Shown here piece by piece: positions 8,892 through 17,647 of a stretch of DNA of 64,000 nucleotides; within the stretch, counting starts at the first letter, position 1, and every line of letters starts with the position of its first letter. A program made the translations under genes and the position numbers. The DNA comes from Bacillus cereus group sp. RP43 (lineage in GTDB: Bacteria; Bacillota; Bacilli; Bacillales; Bacillaceae_G): the NCBI RefSeq assembly GCF_040459645.1, contig NZ_JARVHQ010000001.1, positions 2,542,001-2,606,000 on the forward strand, read 5' to 3'. The notes under the pieces are model-generated. The model had not been told where the DNA came from and ran no database searches. It saw only the letters and a program-made list of their open reading frames with translations.

Positions 8892-9014
8892 GAATAATAG
8901 AAGAAGGATGCTGTTTTATAAAAGTATCTTTTTTAATTTACGGATTAAATAAAAAGAGATAGTATTTATTTTGTATAAGTATATTTGAGATTGTGAATTA
9001 AAAGGAGTTTAAGA

Positions 9015-9722
9015 ATGGTTAAAATTATGATTGTAGAAGATGATATGAAAATTGCGGAGCTATTATCAACTTATGTTGCGAAATACGGTTACCAAGGAAT
9101 TGTTATATCGGATTTTCAAAACGTGTTAGAAATATTTTTAGAAGAACAACCAGAGTTAGTTTTATTAGATATTAATTTACCAAGCTTTGACGGTTACTAT
9201 TGGTGTCGTCAAATTCGCGGAGTTTCCACGTGTCCAATTTTATTTATCTCGGCCCGTGAAGGTACGATGGATCAAGTTATGGCGTTAGAAAATGGTGGCG
9301 ATGATTTTATTCCGAAGCCTTTTCATTATGAAGTTGTAATGGCAAAAATTCGTAGTCATTTAAGACGTGCTTACGGAGACTATGCACCGAAACTAGAAGA
9401 ACGAATGGTTGAGCAACAAGGTCTTTGTTTATATCCAGAAAGACTTGTGTTAAAACTTAGGGGGCAAGAGATTGATATAACGAGAAACGAAGCTATTTTA
9501 TTAGAAACGCTAATGAAAAATTACCCGCGTGTTGTGAGTAGAGAAGTGTTACTTAATAAATTATGGGATAGTGAATCTTACGTTGATGATAATACATTAA
9601 GTGTAAATACAACACGTGTGCGTAAAAAGTTAAAAACCTTACATATTGAAGATGCGATTGAAACAATTCGTAGTGTTGGATATAGGTTGCATATTACTTG
9701 GGAAAATGGTATGGAAAAATGA
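9015..9722 (+). CDS. OmpR-family response regulator (BceR-like)
   Basis: A 235-residue regulator with an N-terminal receiver domain: acidic pocket EDD near residues 8-10, phospho-acceptor Asp in LVLLDINLP near residue 52, conserved Lys in FIPKPFHY. The C-terminal half is a winged-helix domain (NEAILLETL...RVRKKL...IRSVGYRL). Length and the FIPKPF and VDDNTLSVN segments fit regulators of the BceR group. The stop overlaps the start of the kinase gene (ATGA). An AAAGGAG site precedes the ATG. A BceR-type operator, TTACA-N4-TGTAA, lies at 16778 ahead of the BceAB-like genes and is its most likely target. Confidence 0.88.
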   Translation: MVKIMIVEDDMKIAELLSTYVAKYGYQGIVISDFQNVLEIFLEEQPELVLLDINLPSFDGYYWCRQIRGVSTCPILFISAREGTMDQVMALENGGDDFIPKPFHYEVVMAKIRSHLRRAYGDYAPKLEERMVEQQGLCLYPERLVLKLRGQEIDITRNEAILLETLMKNYPRVVSREVLLNKLWDSESYVDDNTLSVNTTRVRKKLKTLHIEDAIETIRSVGYRLHITWENGMEK

Positions 9723-10702
9723 TAAGGCTGTTTATACGTGACCATATACCACTTATTTGTTTTACAGTGCTCCAACTATTAGCCATATTCCTCGTATATT
9801 GGTTTGATGGACATAATCATATTACAACAGCATTATATGCAATGTTTTTAGGTGCTTTTTTTATGGTAAGCTACTTAGTATTTCGTTATTTTACACATCG
9901 TTCTTTTTATGAGCGTTTAGCAAATCCATTGCAATCTTTGGATGAATCCGTTCAAAAATCTGATTTTGCAGTTTTATCTACCGCACTCCAAGATTTGCTT
10001 GATGCACAATATCGTCATTATCAAAATCAGCTGCAATTACAAGAGAGAAAAAATAATGATCATTTAACCTTTATGAATCAGTGGATTCATCAAATGAAAA
10101 CACCTCTATCTGTAATAGAATTAATTACACAGGATGAAGTGGATTCGCGTTTTGAAAGTATTAATGAGGAAACAGATCGGTTGAAAAAGGGATTAGAGAT
10201 GGCATTATATGTCGCGCGTTTAGAAGCATTCACACAAGATTTTTATGTAGAAAGAGTACAACTACATAAAGTAGTAAATGATTCCGTGCATGAACATAAA
10301 CGCTTCTTTATCCGGAGTTTTGTATATCCAGAGCTTGAAATTGATAAAGGTATTACTGTAGAAAGTGATGCGAAATGGTTGCAATTTTTAATTGGACAAA
10401 TTATATCGAATGCGATTAAATACTCATCAGGTAGTAGAGAAAAGATTAAAGTGAAAGCATGTAGAGAAGGTAATACAGTTGTACTTGAAATTGCCGATAG
10501 TGGCGTCGGGATACCGAAGCAAGATTTACCAAGAGTATTTAAACCGTTCTTTACAGGAGAAAATGGTAGAGATTTTAAAGAATCAACTGGAATGGGGTTA
10601 TATCTTGTATATGAAATTACAAAACAATTGGGACATAGTGTAGAGATCCATTCAGAAGTTGATAAAGGTACCGTTGTACGAATAATATTTTTTAATGTGT
10701 AA
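9719..10702 (+). CDS. Intramembrane-sensing histidine kinase (BceS-like)
   Basis: A 327-residue kinase with two N-terminal membrane helices separated by a very short external loop (PLICFTVLQLLAIFLVY and ALYAMFLGAFFMVSYLVF). It has no extracellular sensor domain, the hallmark of BceS-type kinases that are switched by a partner ABC transporter. The H-box is FMNQWIHQMKTPLSVIE and the N-box is QIISNAIKYS, followed by ADSGVGIP and TGMGLYL. I set the start at the ATG inside ATGA (9719), since a longer form would place seven polar residues before the first helix. It forms an operon with the regulator just upstream. Confidence 0.88.
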   Translation: MIRLFIRDHIPLICFTVLQLLAIFLVYWFDGHNHITTALYAMFLGAFFMVSYLVFRYFTHRSFYERLANPLQSLDESVQKSDFAVLSTALQDLLDAQYRHYQNQLQLQERKNNDHLTFMNQWIHQMKTPLSVIELITQDEVDSRFESINEETDRLKKGLEMALYVARLEAFTQDFYVERVQLHKVVNDSVHEHKRFFIRSFVYPELEIDKGITVESDAKWLQFLIGQIISNAIKYSSGSREKIKVKACREGNTVVLEIADSGVGIPKQDLPRVFKPFFTGENGRDFKESTGMGLYLVYEITKQLGHSVEIHSEVDKGTVVRIIFFNV

Positions 10703-10710
10703 CAAGTGAT

Positions 10711-10755
10711 CAAGGCTAAAGAACTTTGGAGATAAGTTTTTTTAGCCTTGTTTTG
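10711..10755 (+). terminator. Terminator of the two-component operon
   Basis: Perfect arms CAAGGCTAAA and TTTAGCCTTG followed by TTTTG. Confidence 0.8.
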
Positions 10756-10838
10756 TACCACTTGAAAATAAAAAATTATTTACCTTAGAGAAGTAAAAGC
10801 GAAGTGTTTATTATTTGTTTATGGTAGGGGGGATTGTA

Positions 10839-11738
10839 ATGGATATTCGTAAAATGAGATATTTCATAACAGTGGCAGAAGAATTAAACTTTAGTCGTGC
10901 AGCAGAGCGTCTTATGATGGCACAACCGCCTTTAAGCCAAGAAATTCGAAAATTGGAAGAAGCATTAGGAGTTCAACTTTTTTACCGGACAAAAAGAATG
11001 GTTGAACTTACCGATGCGGGGAAAATCTTTTTAGAAGGTGCTCGGCAAACGTTACTTCAAGTAGATAGAACCATTAAAGAAACACAGCTCGCGGATGAAG
11101 GGAAGATTGGGCATTTAATCATTGGTTTTGTCGATTCTACAGAAACAGTTATAGACATATTAAAAACATTTCGAGAACGATTTCCTAAAATTCAGCTCAT
11201 ATTACGTGAGATGACAACAGACCAGCAAATAAAAGCGCTCTATGAAAAACAAATTCATATAGGATTTATACGTTCCGAGCAAAATAATGAAATATTATCT
11301 TCTGAAGTTTGTTCTGAGGAGTGTTTGAAATTGGTTTTGCATGAAGAGCACCCTTTCGTTACGTTACGTAAAATTTCAATCAAATCATTAGTGGATGAAC
11401 CATTTATTTTATTTCCACGTCATTTTGGTACAAACTTTTATGATTTAATTATTAGTTACTTTTGGGAACATGGAGTAAGTTTAAATATTGTTCAAGAAGC
11501 GATTCAAATGCAAACGATTGTGAATTTAGTTGCAGCAGGAATAGGGATTTCTGTCGTTCCATCATCAGTGGAAAGTTATAAAAAATCGGGAGTTATATAT
11601 AAAGAAATTCAAGAAAATACACCAAAAATAAATTTATATGCTGGATGGAGACTAGATGAAAAGTCTGTTGTGTTAGAGAACTTTTTAACAGTTGTTAGAG
11701 AGGTTTATACGACTTCACAATGTGAATGTAAAAGATAA
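10839..11738 (+). CDS. LysR-family transcriptional regulator
   Basis: A 299-residue regulator. The N-terminal winged helix-turn-helix (MDIRKMRYFITVAEELNFSRAAERL, then AQPPLSQEIRKLEEALGVQLF) is typical of LysR proteins, followed by a two-lobed effector-binding domain (GHLIIGFVDST near residue 90; GIGISVVPSSV near 235). Start at 10839 is favoured by GGTAGGGGGG upstream and by the family's usual N-terminus; a longer reading from 10815 exists. It is followed by the convergent aldo/keto reductase gene, a possible but unproven target. Effector unknown. Confidence 0.88.
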   Translation: MDIRKMRYFITVAEELNFSRAAERLMMAQPPLSQEIRKLEEALGVQLFYRTKRMVELTDAGKIFLEGARQTLLQVDRTIKETQLADEGKIGHLIIGFVDSTETVIDILKTFRERFPKIQLILREMTTDQQIKALYEKQIHIGFIRSEQNNEILSSEVCSEECLKLVLHEEHPFVTLRKISIKSLVDEPFILFPRHFGTNFYDLIISYFWEHGVSLNIVQEAIQMQTIVNLVAAGIGISVVPSSVESYKKSGVIYKEIQENTPKINLYAGWRLDEKSVVLENFLTVVREVYTTSQCECKR

Positions 11739-11812
11739 AAGCCCATCTTTATAGAATGGGCAGTGTGGATTTGGAAAGGAAAGCTTCTTTATAGGGAGAA
11801 TTCACTGATGTT

Positions 11813-12802
11813 TTAACCTGTTTTGCTCGTATCGTACTCAATGAAACCTTTTAGTACATCATCAATTTGATTCATAATTTCAGGTTGTAATTTAACATTA
11901 GAAGCAATTACGTTTTCTCTTATTTGCTCCGGATTTGATGCGCCAATAATTGCAGAGGAAACAGCTGGATTTTGTAGTACCCAAGCAACTGCGAGTTGAG
12001 ATAAGGTAAGATTAGTTTCTTGCGCGATGGGATTAAGTTTCTGAATTGCAGTGAGTACATCCTCACTCATCCAACGTTGCACGAGTTTTTGGAAAAATGG
12101 TTTACCAGCATCAGAGTTAGCACGTGATTGATTCGGCAAGGGTTTACCAGGTTGATATTTTCCTGTGAGAATACCTTGTGCAAGGGGAGACCAAACAACT
12201 TGACCAAGTCCCTCACGTTGACATGTTGGTATTACATCAGTTTCAATAACTCGCCACAACATCGAATATTGAGGTTGGCTAGCGATAAGTGGAATGTTCA
12301 ATTCTCGTGCAAGTGCTGCACCGCGGGTAATTTGTTCTGATGTCCACTCACTTACGCCTAAGTAAAGGACTTTACCTTGTCTTACAAGGTCAGCAAAAGC
12401 TAACATCGTTTCTTCAAGGGGAGTTGTTGTATCAAATCTATGTGCATAATAGACATCAATGTAGTCTGTCTGCAACCGTTTTAATGAGGCATTACAATTT
12501 TCTATAATATGTTTTCGCGATAATCCACGATCATTTTTTCCAGGTCCGGTCGGATGACATACTTTTGTACATAGTTCTATACTTTCTCGGCGTATACCTT
12601 TTAAAGATCGGCCAAGTACTTCCTCGGCTATCGTGTCCGAATAAACATCAGCAGTATCAAACGTTGTAATTCCGACATCTAGTGCGGTTTTCACACAATC
12701 ATTTGCAGTATTTTCATTTACTTTTCCACCATGGTTTATCCAGTTTCCGTATGCAATCTTACTTACTGTTAATCCACTGTTTCCGAGTTTGCTAAATTCC
12801 AT
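11813..12802 (-). CDS. Aldo/keto reductase
   Basis: A 329-residue NADPH-dependent reductase with a TIM barrel. The catalytic tetrad is visible as Asp49 and Tyr54 (FDTADVY), Lys80 (CTKV) and His121 (YYAHRFD). C-terminal SAIIGASNPEQIRENV is the cofactor phosphate-binding segment. Overall it resembles the Kv-beta and YhdN/YghZ-type reductases. AAGGAGG lies a few bases before the ATG. Carbonyl substrate unknown; reactive aldehyde or glyceraldehyde-phosphate reduction is typical of relatives. Confidence 0.9.
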   Translation of the reverse strand: MEFSKLGNSGLTVSKIAYGNWINHGGKVNENTANDCVKTALDVGITTFDTADVYSDTIAEEVLGRSLKGIRRESIELCTKVCHPTGPGKNDRGLSRKHIIENCNASLKRLQTDYIDVYYAHRFDTTTPLEETMLAFADLVRQGKVLYLGVSEWTSEQITRGAALARELNIPLIASQPQYSMLWRVIETDVIPTCQREGLGQVVWSPLAQGILTGKYQPGKPLPNQSRANSDAGKPFFQKLVQRWMSEDVLTAIQKLNPIAQETNLTLSQLAVAWVLQNPAVSSAIIGASNPEQIRENVIASNVKLQPEIMNQIDDVLKGFIEYDTSKTG

Positions 12803-13044
12803 TGTAGAATTCCTCCTTAAAAATGATAACTTTATTATAAGAACAGAAATGTAGTATGTATAATATATAATTAAACATAAATTTATATAAAAATTATATA
12901 AGAGGGAGTGCTTGGAAGTTTATTACTAGGGAAATATAAAGCAAGAAGTACAACAAATGTTGTTTGTGCTTGATCGATCTGAAGTGTAGAAATGATAAAT
13001 AGACCTAAAAGAGAGCAATCTTTTTAATAGCACATATAATTACA

Positions 13045-13074
13045 TTTACTCATACAGTACCACTATGGTACAAT
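13045..13074 (+). promoter_or_regulatory. Promoter of the vmlR leader transcript
   Basis: TTTACT (13045-13050), an 18-base spacer and TACAAT (13069-13074) preceded by TGG as a partial extended -10. Transcription would begin near 13081, about 30 bases before the tiny leader ORF. Confidence 0.65.
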
Positions 13075-13080
13075 ATGGTT

Positions 13081-13318
13081 ACTAACGATGGAAAGGAATG
13101 ATGGGTGGACGATGATTAACTAATCTTATTTTTAAATGTTGAAATTAAATAAATTTCAATTTACAAAAAATAGGATTAGTCTACCCAATTCCATTCAACG
13201 GTTTTGCTATTTGATTTGCGTAATAGCTTATTTGGGTATAAATAATGTAACGACTAATCCTGCCAAAATTAATTTGGGAGGATTTTTTTGTTCTCCCTTA
13301 ATGAAAGGGATCGGTAAT
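13081..13318 (+). promoter_or_regulatory. Attenuator leader with M-I-N leader peptide, upstream of vmlR
   Basis: A tiny ORF ATG-ATT-AAC-TAA lies at 13112-13123. Its stop overlaps segment 1 (ACTAATCTTATTTTT, 13119-13133), which can pair with segment 2 (AAAAAATAGGATTAGT, from 13165). Segment 2 (AGGATTAGTC, 13172-13181) is also a perfect 10-base complement of segment 3 (GACTAATCCT, 13252-13261). Segment 3 forms the 5' arm of a terminator (AATCCTGCC / GGGAGGATT then T7, 13256-13289). Pairing 1:2 lets 3:4 terminate. A ribosome stalled on the leader ORF would free segment 2 for 2:3 and allow read-through. The B. subtilis vmlR gene is known to be controlled by antibiotic-dependent attenuation. Confidence 0.8.
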
Positions 13319-14947
13319 ATGAAAGAGCTTTTAAAATTAAATGATGTTTATGTTGAAATAAAGGAAAATACTTTGTTAGAGAAAATGAATGTTACAGTAA
13401 AACAAGGGGATGTTATCGGATTAATTGGTAAAAATGGTGCCGGTAAATCAACGTTACTTCAATTAATAAATGGGAAGATTGAGCCATCAAAAGGAATTGT
13501 TGAATGGCAGCAAATGAATATGACAACGGCATATGTTGAACAAGAAATAGAATCTTTTATTAGTAATGATGTGATTGCAAAAGAAGCAGAACTTCTTGCG
13601 AAATGGGGCGTGCCAACGAACGATTTTCTTACTTTAAGTGGTGGTGAAAAGCTGAAAATTCGACTAGCAAAAGGCTTTGCTAGAAATCCTAATGTTTTAA
13701 TATTAGACGAACCGACAAATCACTTAGATGAGATGAGTACGGAATTTCTCATTAAACAAATAAAAAATATGAAAGGTACAGTTATAGTTGTATCGCATGA
13801 TCGATATTTTTTAGATGTTGTCGCAACAAAAATATGGTCAATTGAAGATAAAAAATTAATTGAACATAGCGGTAATTATACGAGTTATATGAAAGCACGT
13901 GAGCAAAGAAGATTGACGCAGCAACGTGAATATGAAAAGCAGCAAAAAAAGATAGAACAAGTAGAAACACATATAAAAGAATTAACTTCCTGGTCACATA
14001 AGGCACATGCACAATCTACAAAACAAGAAGGTGTTAAAGAATTTTATCGTGTAAAAGCGAAGCGAATGGATGCGCAAGTGAAGTCAAAACGAAAACGTCT
14101 CGAAAAAGAGCTGGAGAAAACGAAGGTAGAACGTGTGAGAGAGGAGTACTCAGTTGAGTTCTCTATCCAAGCGAATAAAAAAGTAGGAAAACGCTTTTTA
14201 GAAGTAAAGCAATTAAAAAAAGACTTTCATGGAAAAACATTATTTGAAAACGTTAATTTTACAATTCAGCACGGTGAGAAGGTTGCGATTGTTGGACCAA
14301 ACGGTAGTGGGAAAACAACATTACTGAAGATGATTATGGGAACGGAAACTGTGCAAGGAGAAATATGGATTTCACCATCTGCAAACATCGGTTATTTAAC
14401 ACAAGAAGTATTTGATTTACCACTTGATAAAACGCCAGAAGATTTATTTTTTAAAGATTCATTTGAAGAAAGAGGGAAAGTTCAAAATTTAATGAAACAT
14501 TTAGGGTTCCAAGCTTCTCAATGGAAAGAGCCGATTGAACATATGAGCATGGGAGAACGAGTGAAATGTAAGTTAATGGCTTATATTTTAGATGAAAAAG
14601 ATGTACTTATTTTAGATGAACCGACAAATCACCTTGATCTTCCTTCACGTGAACAGCTTGAAAATACATTAGCGGAGTATAATGGAACACTAGTTATAGT
14701 TTCTCACGATCGATATTTTCTAGAGAAAACAACTAATACGAAACTTGTGTTTTCAAATCATATGATACAAAAGCAGCTAGAGAAACCTATTAAAACAAGA
14801 GATGATATTGAAGAGCTACGTTTAACGTTAGAAACAGAGAGACAAGAAGTATTAGGTAAATTAAGCTTTTTAACTTCTAACGACAAAGGATATAAAGAAC
14901 TTGACGAACGCTTTATAGAACTTACGAAGCAGTTAAAGGAACTTTAA
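13319..14947 (+). CDS. vmlR: ABC-F ribosome protection protein VmlR
   Basis: A 542-residue soluble ABC-F ATPase with two nucleotide-binding domains and no membrane segment. Walker A motifs are GKNGAGKST and GPNGSGKTT; signatures are LSGGEK and MSMGER; both Walker B motifs read LILDEPTNHLD. The linker between them (about residues 200-290, rich in Lys/Glu/Arg) is the antibiotic-resistance domain that reaches the ribosomal P-site region. The sequence is collinear with B. subtilis VmlR along its whole length, including the C-terminal LETERQEVLGKLSF. VmlR protects ribosomes against lincosamides, streptogramin A and pleuromutilins. The start at 13319 matches the VmlR N-terminus; an upstream in-frame extension from 13136 runs through the attenuator and is not coding. 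Confidence 0.92.
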   Translation: MKELLKLNDVYVEIKENTLLEKMNVTVKQGDVIGLIGKNGAGKSTLLQLINGKIEPSKGIVEWQQMNMTTAYVEQEIESFISNDVIAKEAELLAKWGVPTNDFLTLSGGEKLKIRLAKGFARNPNVLILDEPTNHLDEMSTEFLIKQIKNMKGTVIVVSHDRYFLDVVATKIWSIEDKKLIEHSGNYTSYMKAREQRRLTQQREYEKQQKKIEQVETHIKELTSWSHKAHAQSTKQEGVKEFYRVKAKRMDAQVKSKRKRLEKELEKTKVERVREEYSVEFSIQANKKVGKRFLEVKQLKKDFHGKTLFENVNFTIQHGEKVAIVGPNGSGKTTLLKMIMGTETVQGEIWISPSANIGYLTQEVFDLPLDKTPEDLFFKDSFEERGKVQNLMKHLGFQASQWKEPIEHMSMGERVKCKLMAYILDEKDVLILDEPTNHLDLPSREQLENTLAEYNGTLVIVSHDRYFLEKTTNTKLVFSNHMIQKQLEKPIKTRDDIEELRLTLETERQEVLGKLSFLTSNDKGYKELDERFIELTKQLKEL

Positions 14948-15027
14948 TGTAATTATGGTATGGGTACCTCTAGCTAGGAGGTATCTATATTTACTTTCAA
15001 TTTCAAACGTAATTAAGGGGGATTAAC

Positions 15028-15621
15028 ATGGGAGAAGAGAGTTCGACTAAGTTATTTAGACTAGATTGTGGTGATATTTACTTACAAGAGTTTTCCACCA
15101 AAGATGCGGAGAGTATTTATAAAATATCGAATCAGCCTGAAATAGAAAAGTTTTTACCAGACTGGAAATCAACGAAAGAACAGAGGGTTCATTGGATTAT
15201 AAATGATGAAATACCAGCAAATCAAGCATTTGTTGATGCAGTGGAAAATACATCCAACATTGATGGTCATTTATTAAAGCTAGGAATATTTATTAAAGAT
15301 ACAAATGAATTTGTTGGATGGTGCTGTACAGGCATGAAAGAAGAACTTCCATCACCGAATAGAGAAATTATGTATGCCATTTCAAGCGAGTATCAAAATA
15401 ATGGATACGCTACAAAAGCGTCTAAAGAGTTGATTGATTATTTGTTTAAAAATACAAATGTAAATATTCTTAATGCAGTGGCTTTAATTAACAACGTACC
15501 GTCAAATAAAGTTATTGAAAAATGTGGGTTTACTTATAAGAGTCAACAGACGATAGAAAACCAACTATATAATCATTATCTATTGAGTAAATCAGAATGG
15601 ATAAAAAATATAGCTCTTTAA
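15028..15621 (+). CDS. GNAT-family N-acetyltransferase (RimJ/RimL type)
   Basis: A 197-residue acetyl-CoA-dependent acetyltransferase. The fold is recognisable from LQEFSTKDAESIYKISNQPEIEKFL at the start, the strand-loop EIMYAISSEYQNNGYATKASKELIDYLF (acetyl-CoA-binding region, about residues 112-140), and the family ending NNVPSNKVIEKCGFTY. AAGGGGGA precedes the ATG. Substrate unknown; RimL-like enzymes modify protein N-termini or small amines, including antibiotics. Confidence 0.85.
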   Translation: MGEESSTKLFRLDCGDIYLQEFSTKDAESIYKISNQPEIEKFLPDWKSTKEQRVHWIINDEIPANQAFVDAVENTSNIDGHLLKLGIFIKDTNEFVGWCCTGMKEELPSPNREIMYAISSEYQNNGYATKASKELIDYLFKNTNVNILNAVALINNVPSNKVIEKCGFTYKSQQTIENQLYNHYLLSKSEWIKNIAL

Positions 15622-15648
15622 AAGGAGTTATTATGGAATGCAATCAGT

Positions 15649-15684
15649 AAAAAATCTTAGAGTTAAAACTCTAAGATTTTTTAC
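15649..15684 (+). terminator. Terminator after the GNAT gene
   Basis: Perfect arms AAAAAATCTTAGAG and CTCTAAGATTTTTT. A five-codon ORF with its own AAGGAG (MECNQ, 15633-15650) sits directly in front of the hairpin. Confidence 0.85.
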
Positions 15685-16025
15685 ATTCAAGTGTACCAGT
15701 TATCATATCAAAGAGACAATTTGGATGGGGTCTTGATGGATTTGCTTTTTACCAAAAACAGGGACCCAAGCTGTACATGCGAGACCTCTTTTATAAAAAT
15801 CATATACGAAAAGGAATTTGGAAGATTTTGTCGAATTTGTGTATCTATGAAAACACCACTCTTTTACTCAAATCATCCTGCAAATGAATCACTTTAAGTT
15901 TAAGTAGAAGAATGCATGGCAAAAGTGAAGGCGAGCGAAGATTTACATATAAAACTAACGGTTGAGTGTTAGTGGGTTAAATGTTTTAAAATATGAAATA
16001 GTTTAAATGAGGGAGGGGAACGCAT
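15685..16025. other. Gene-poor stretch, 15.7-16.0 kb
   Basis: A 68-codon plus-strand frame (15691-15897) and an overlapping frame both read through 15.7-15.9 kb. Neither has a ribosome site or a recognisable family, so this may be a decayed gene. The remainder holds nothing I can identify. Confidence 0.3.
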
Positions 16026-16556
16026 ATCATAATTTGGTTTCGACACTTGCCACAGATAAGTATGGATTTTTCAGAATGGACTCCTTTTATACAGAATAAT
16101 TGGTATCGAAAACATTATATGAAGTTTGTATATCTACTTCAGTTAATTATTTTTCTGATACCTTATTTCTTTGAAACAGGTTTCAATCATATTAATATAT
16201 TTTATCTTATCATAATAGGTATTTTTGTCTTTATCATTCACGAATGTCTACACATTTTGGTCATAAGTAAAAAAGGTGATATTAGTTTAACACGTAGTGG
16301 AACATTTTTTTGGCTAAATACAAATGCAATCTTATCCAAAACGAGATTTTGGGTCTTTATGAGCTTGCCCATTATTGTATTATCGGTAGTCCCTACCGTG
16401 ATGTCGTTCTATGTATCAGGAAATACGAAATCAATCATATTATTTATATGTTGGATAAACACATTCATTTCCACCTCAGATATCTACAATTCATTTTTAA
16501 TTGCAATTAAACCGAAGAACTCAGTTTTTTACAGAGGTTATTATCAAGTGAAATAG
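16026..16556 (+). CDS. DUF3267-like membrane protein with HExxH motif
   Basis: About 170 residues with four predicted membrane segments (YLLQLIIFLIPYFF, IFYLIIIGIFVFII, VFMSLPIIVLSVVPTVMSF, IILFICWINTFIST). HECLH at the end of helix 2 is a zinc-metalloprotease-like HExxH, as in DUF3267 proteins distantly related to membrane site-2-type proteases. Start is unclear. GGAGGGG at 16012-16018 points to codon 16026, which is ATC, with ATA and ATT following; the first conventional start is TTG at 16047 with no ribosome site. An ancestral ATG at 16026 may have mutated. Function unknown. Confidence 0.65.
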   Translation: MIIWFRHLPQISMDFSEWTPFIQNNWYRKHYMKFVYLLQLIIFLIPYFFETGFNHINIFYLIIIGIFVFIIHECLHILVISKKGDISLTRSGTFFWLNTNAILSKTRFWVFMSLPIIVLSVVPTVMSFYVSGNTKSIILFICWINTFISTSDIYNSFLIAIKPKNSVFYRGYYQVK

Positions 16557-16622
16557 TATTAAATAGGTTACTCAAATAAGTTTCAACTAAAGACATTAGT
16601 TCAAAATATGGTATATGAAAGT

Positions 16623-16656
16623 AAAAAGACCGATAAAAAAATCGGTCTTTTCTCAT
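16623..16656 (+). terminator. Terminator after the DUF3267 gene
   Basis: Arms AAAGACCGAT and ATCGGTCTTTT with a short A-rich loop. Confidence 0.8.
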
Positions 16657-16774
16657 TCATATAATAACGATTAGAAATAAATAGCATTGTATTTCATGCC
16701 GCTATGCAAATATTATAAGATAGATATACATCGGTTATAGCTTGGAAATAGGTTTGTTATTAGTTTTTTTAGAA

Positions 16775-16794
16775 ATCTTACAAGCGTGTAAGAT
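16775..16794 (+). promoter_or_regulatory. BceR-type operator upstream of the BceAB-like genes
   Basis: A perfect inverted repeat, ATCTTACA-AGCG-TGTAAGAT. It contains TTACA-N4-TGTAA, which fits the TNACA-N4-TGTAA motif described for BceR-type response regulators. It lies about 80 bases ahead of the ATPase gene, with TATAGT near 16842 as a possible -10. Confidence 0.75.
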
Positions 16795-16876
16795 AAATGA
16801 AAGATGAATCAATATGAGATGTTAGACAATTCCTTTACACTTTATAGTGAGCAGTACAAATGAAGGGAGAATACAA

Positions 16877-17647
16877 ATGGAAATTTTACATGCAAAAAGT
16901 ATTAGTAAAGTATATAAAGGGAAAATACCTTTTAAAGCATTAGTAGATATTGATTTATCAATTCAAGAAGGTGAATTTGTAGGAATTATGGGCCCGTCAG
17001 GTAGTGGGAAAACAACGTTATTAAATATGGTATCTACTATTGATTCTCCATCATCGGGAGAAATTTTTATTAATGGCACAAATCCTTTCCAATTATCATC
17101 AGAAGATTTAGCGTTATTCCGCAGGAAACAATTAGGATTTGTATTTCAATCATTTAATCTTCTTAGCACACTTACTGTAAAAGAAAACATCGTATTGCCG
17201 ATGACTTTAGATGGTGTTTCTGTGCAAGAAATGAACACACGAGTGGAAGAAATTGCAGAGAAATTAAACATTACAGATATATTGAGTAAAAGAACTTTTG
17301 AAATTTCAGGGGGACAAGCTCAAAGAACAGCAATCGCTCGTGCTATCGTTCATAAGCCGCAATTATTACTTGCAGATGAACCGACAGGGAACTTAGACTC
17401 TAAATCTTCAAATGATGTAATGGAGATGTTAGATACTCTTAATAAGGAAGAAAAGGCAACGATGATGTTAGTTACACACGATCCGTATGCAGCGAGTTTT
17501 TGCAGCAGAGTCATATTTATAAAAGATGGTCAACTATATAACGAAATTTATTGTGGTGAAAGCAGGCAAGCATTTTATCAAAAGATTATGGATGTCCTTT
17601 CTTTGTTAGGGGGGAAGAGGCATGACTTTTCGTCAGTTCGCATTTAA
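16877..17647 (+). CDS. BceA-like ABC transporter ATPase
   Basis: A 256-residue ABC ATPase of the MacB/LolD/BceA class. Walker A is GPSGSGKTT, the Q-loop lies in GFVFQSFNLL, the signature is ISGGQAQRTAIARA, and Walker B is LLLADEPTGNLDS. It energises the permease encoded by the overlapping next gene. In BceAB-type modules the pair detaches peptide antibiotics from lipid II-cycle intermediates and also acts as the sensor for its kinase. Start 16877 follows GAAGGGAG; a longer reading from 16847 includes the ribosome site and is unlikely. Confidence 0.9.
   Translation: MEILHAKSISKVYKGKIPFKALVDIDLSIQEGEFVGIMGPSGSGKTTLLNMVSTIDSPSSGEIFINGTNPFQLSSEDLALFRRKQLGFVFQSFNLLSTLTVKENIVLPMTLDGVSVQEMNTRVEEIAEKLNITDILSKRTFEISGGQAQRTAIARAIVHKPQLLLADEPTGNLDSKSSNDVMEMLDTLNKEEKATMMLVTHDPYAASFCSRVIFIKDGQLYNEIYCGESRQAFYQKIMDVLSLLGGKRHDFSSVRI

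Noticed and set aside
11741..11761. GCCCAT / ATGGGC hairpin after the LysR gene as a terminator
   Set aside because: The hairpin has no T-run and only six paired bases, so I did not list it.
13136..13318. N-terminal extension of VmlR by 61 residues
   Set aside because: The extension runs through the attenuator and terminator, has no ribosome site, and is absent from VmlR of B. subtilis.
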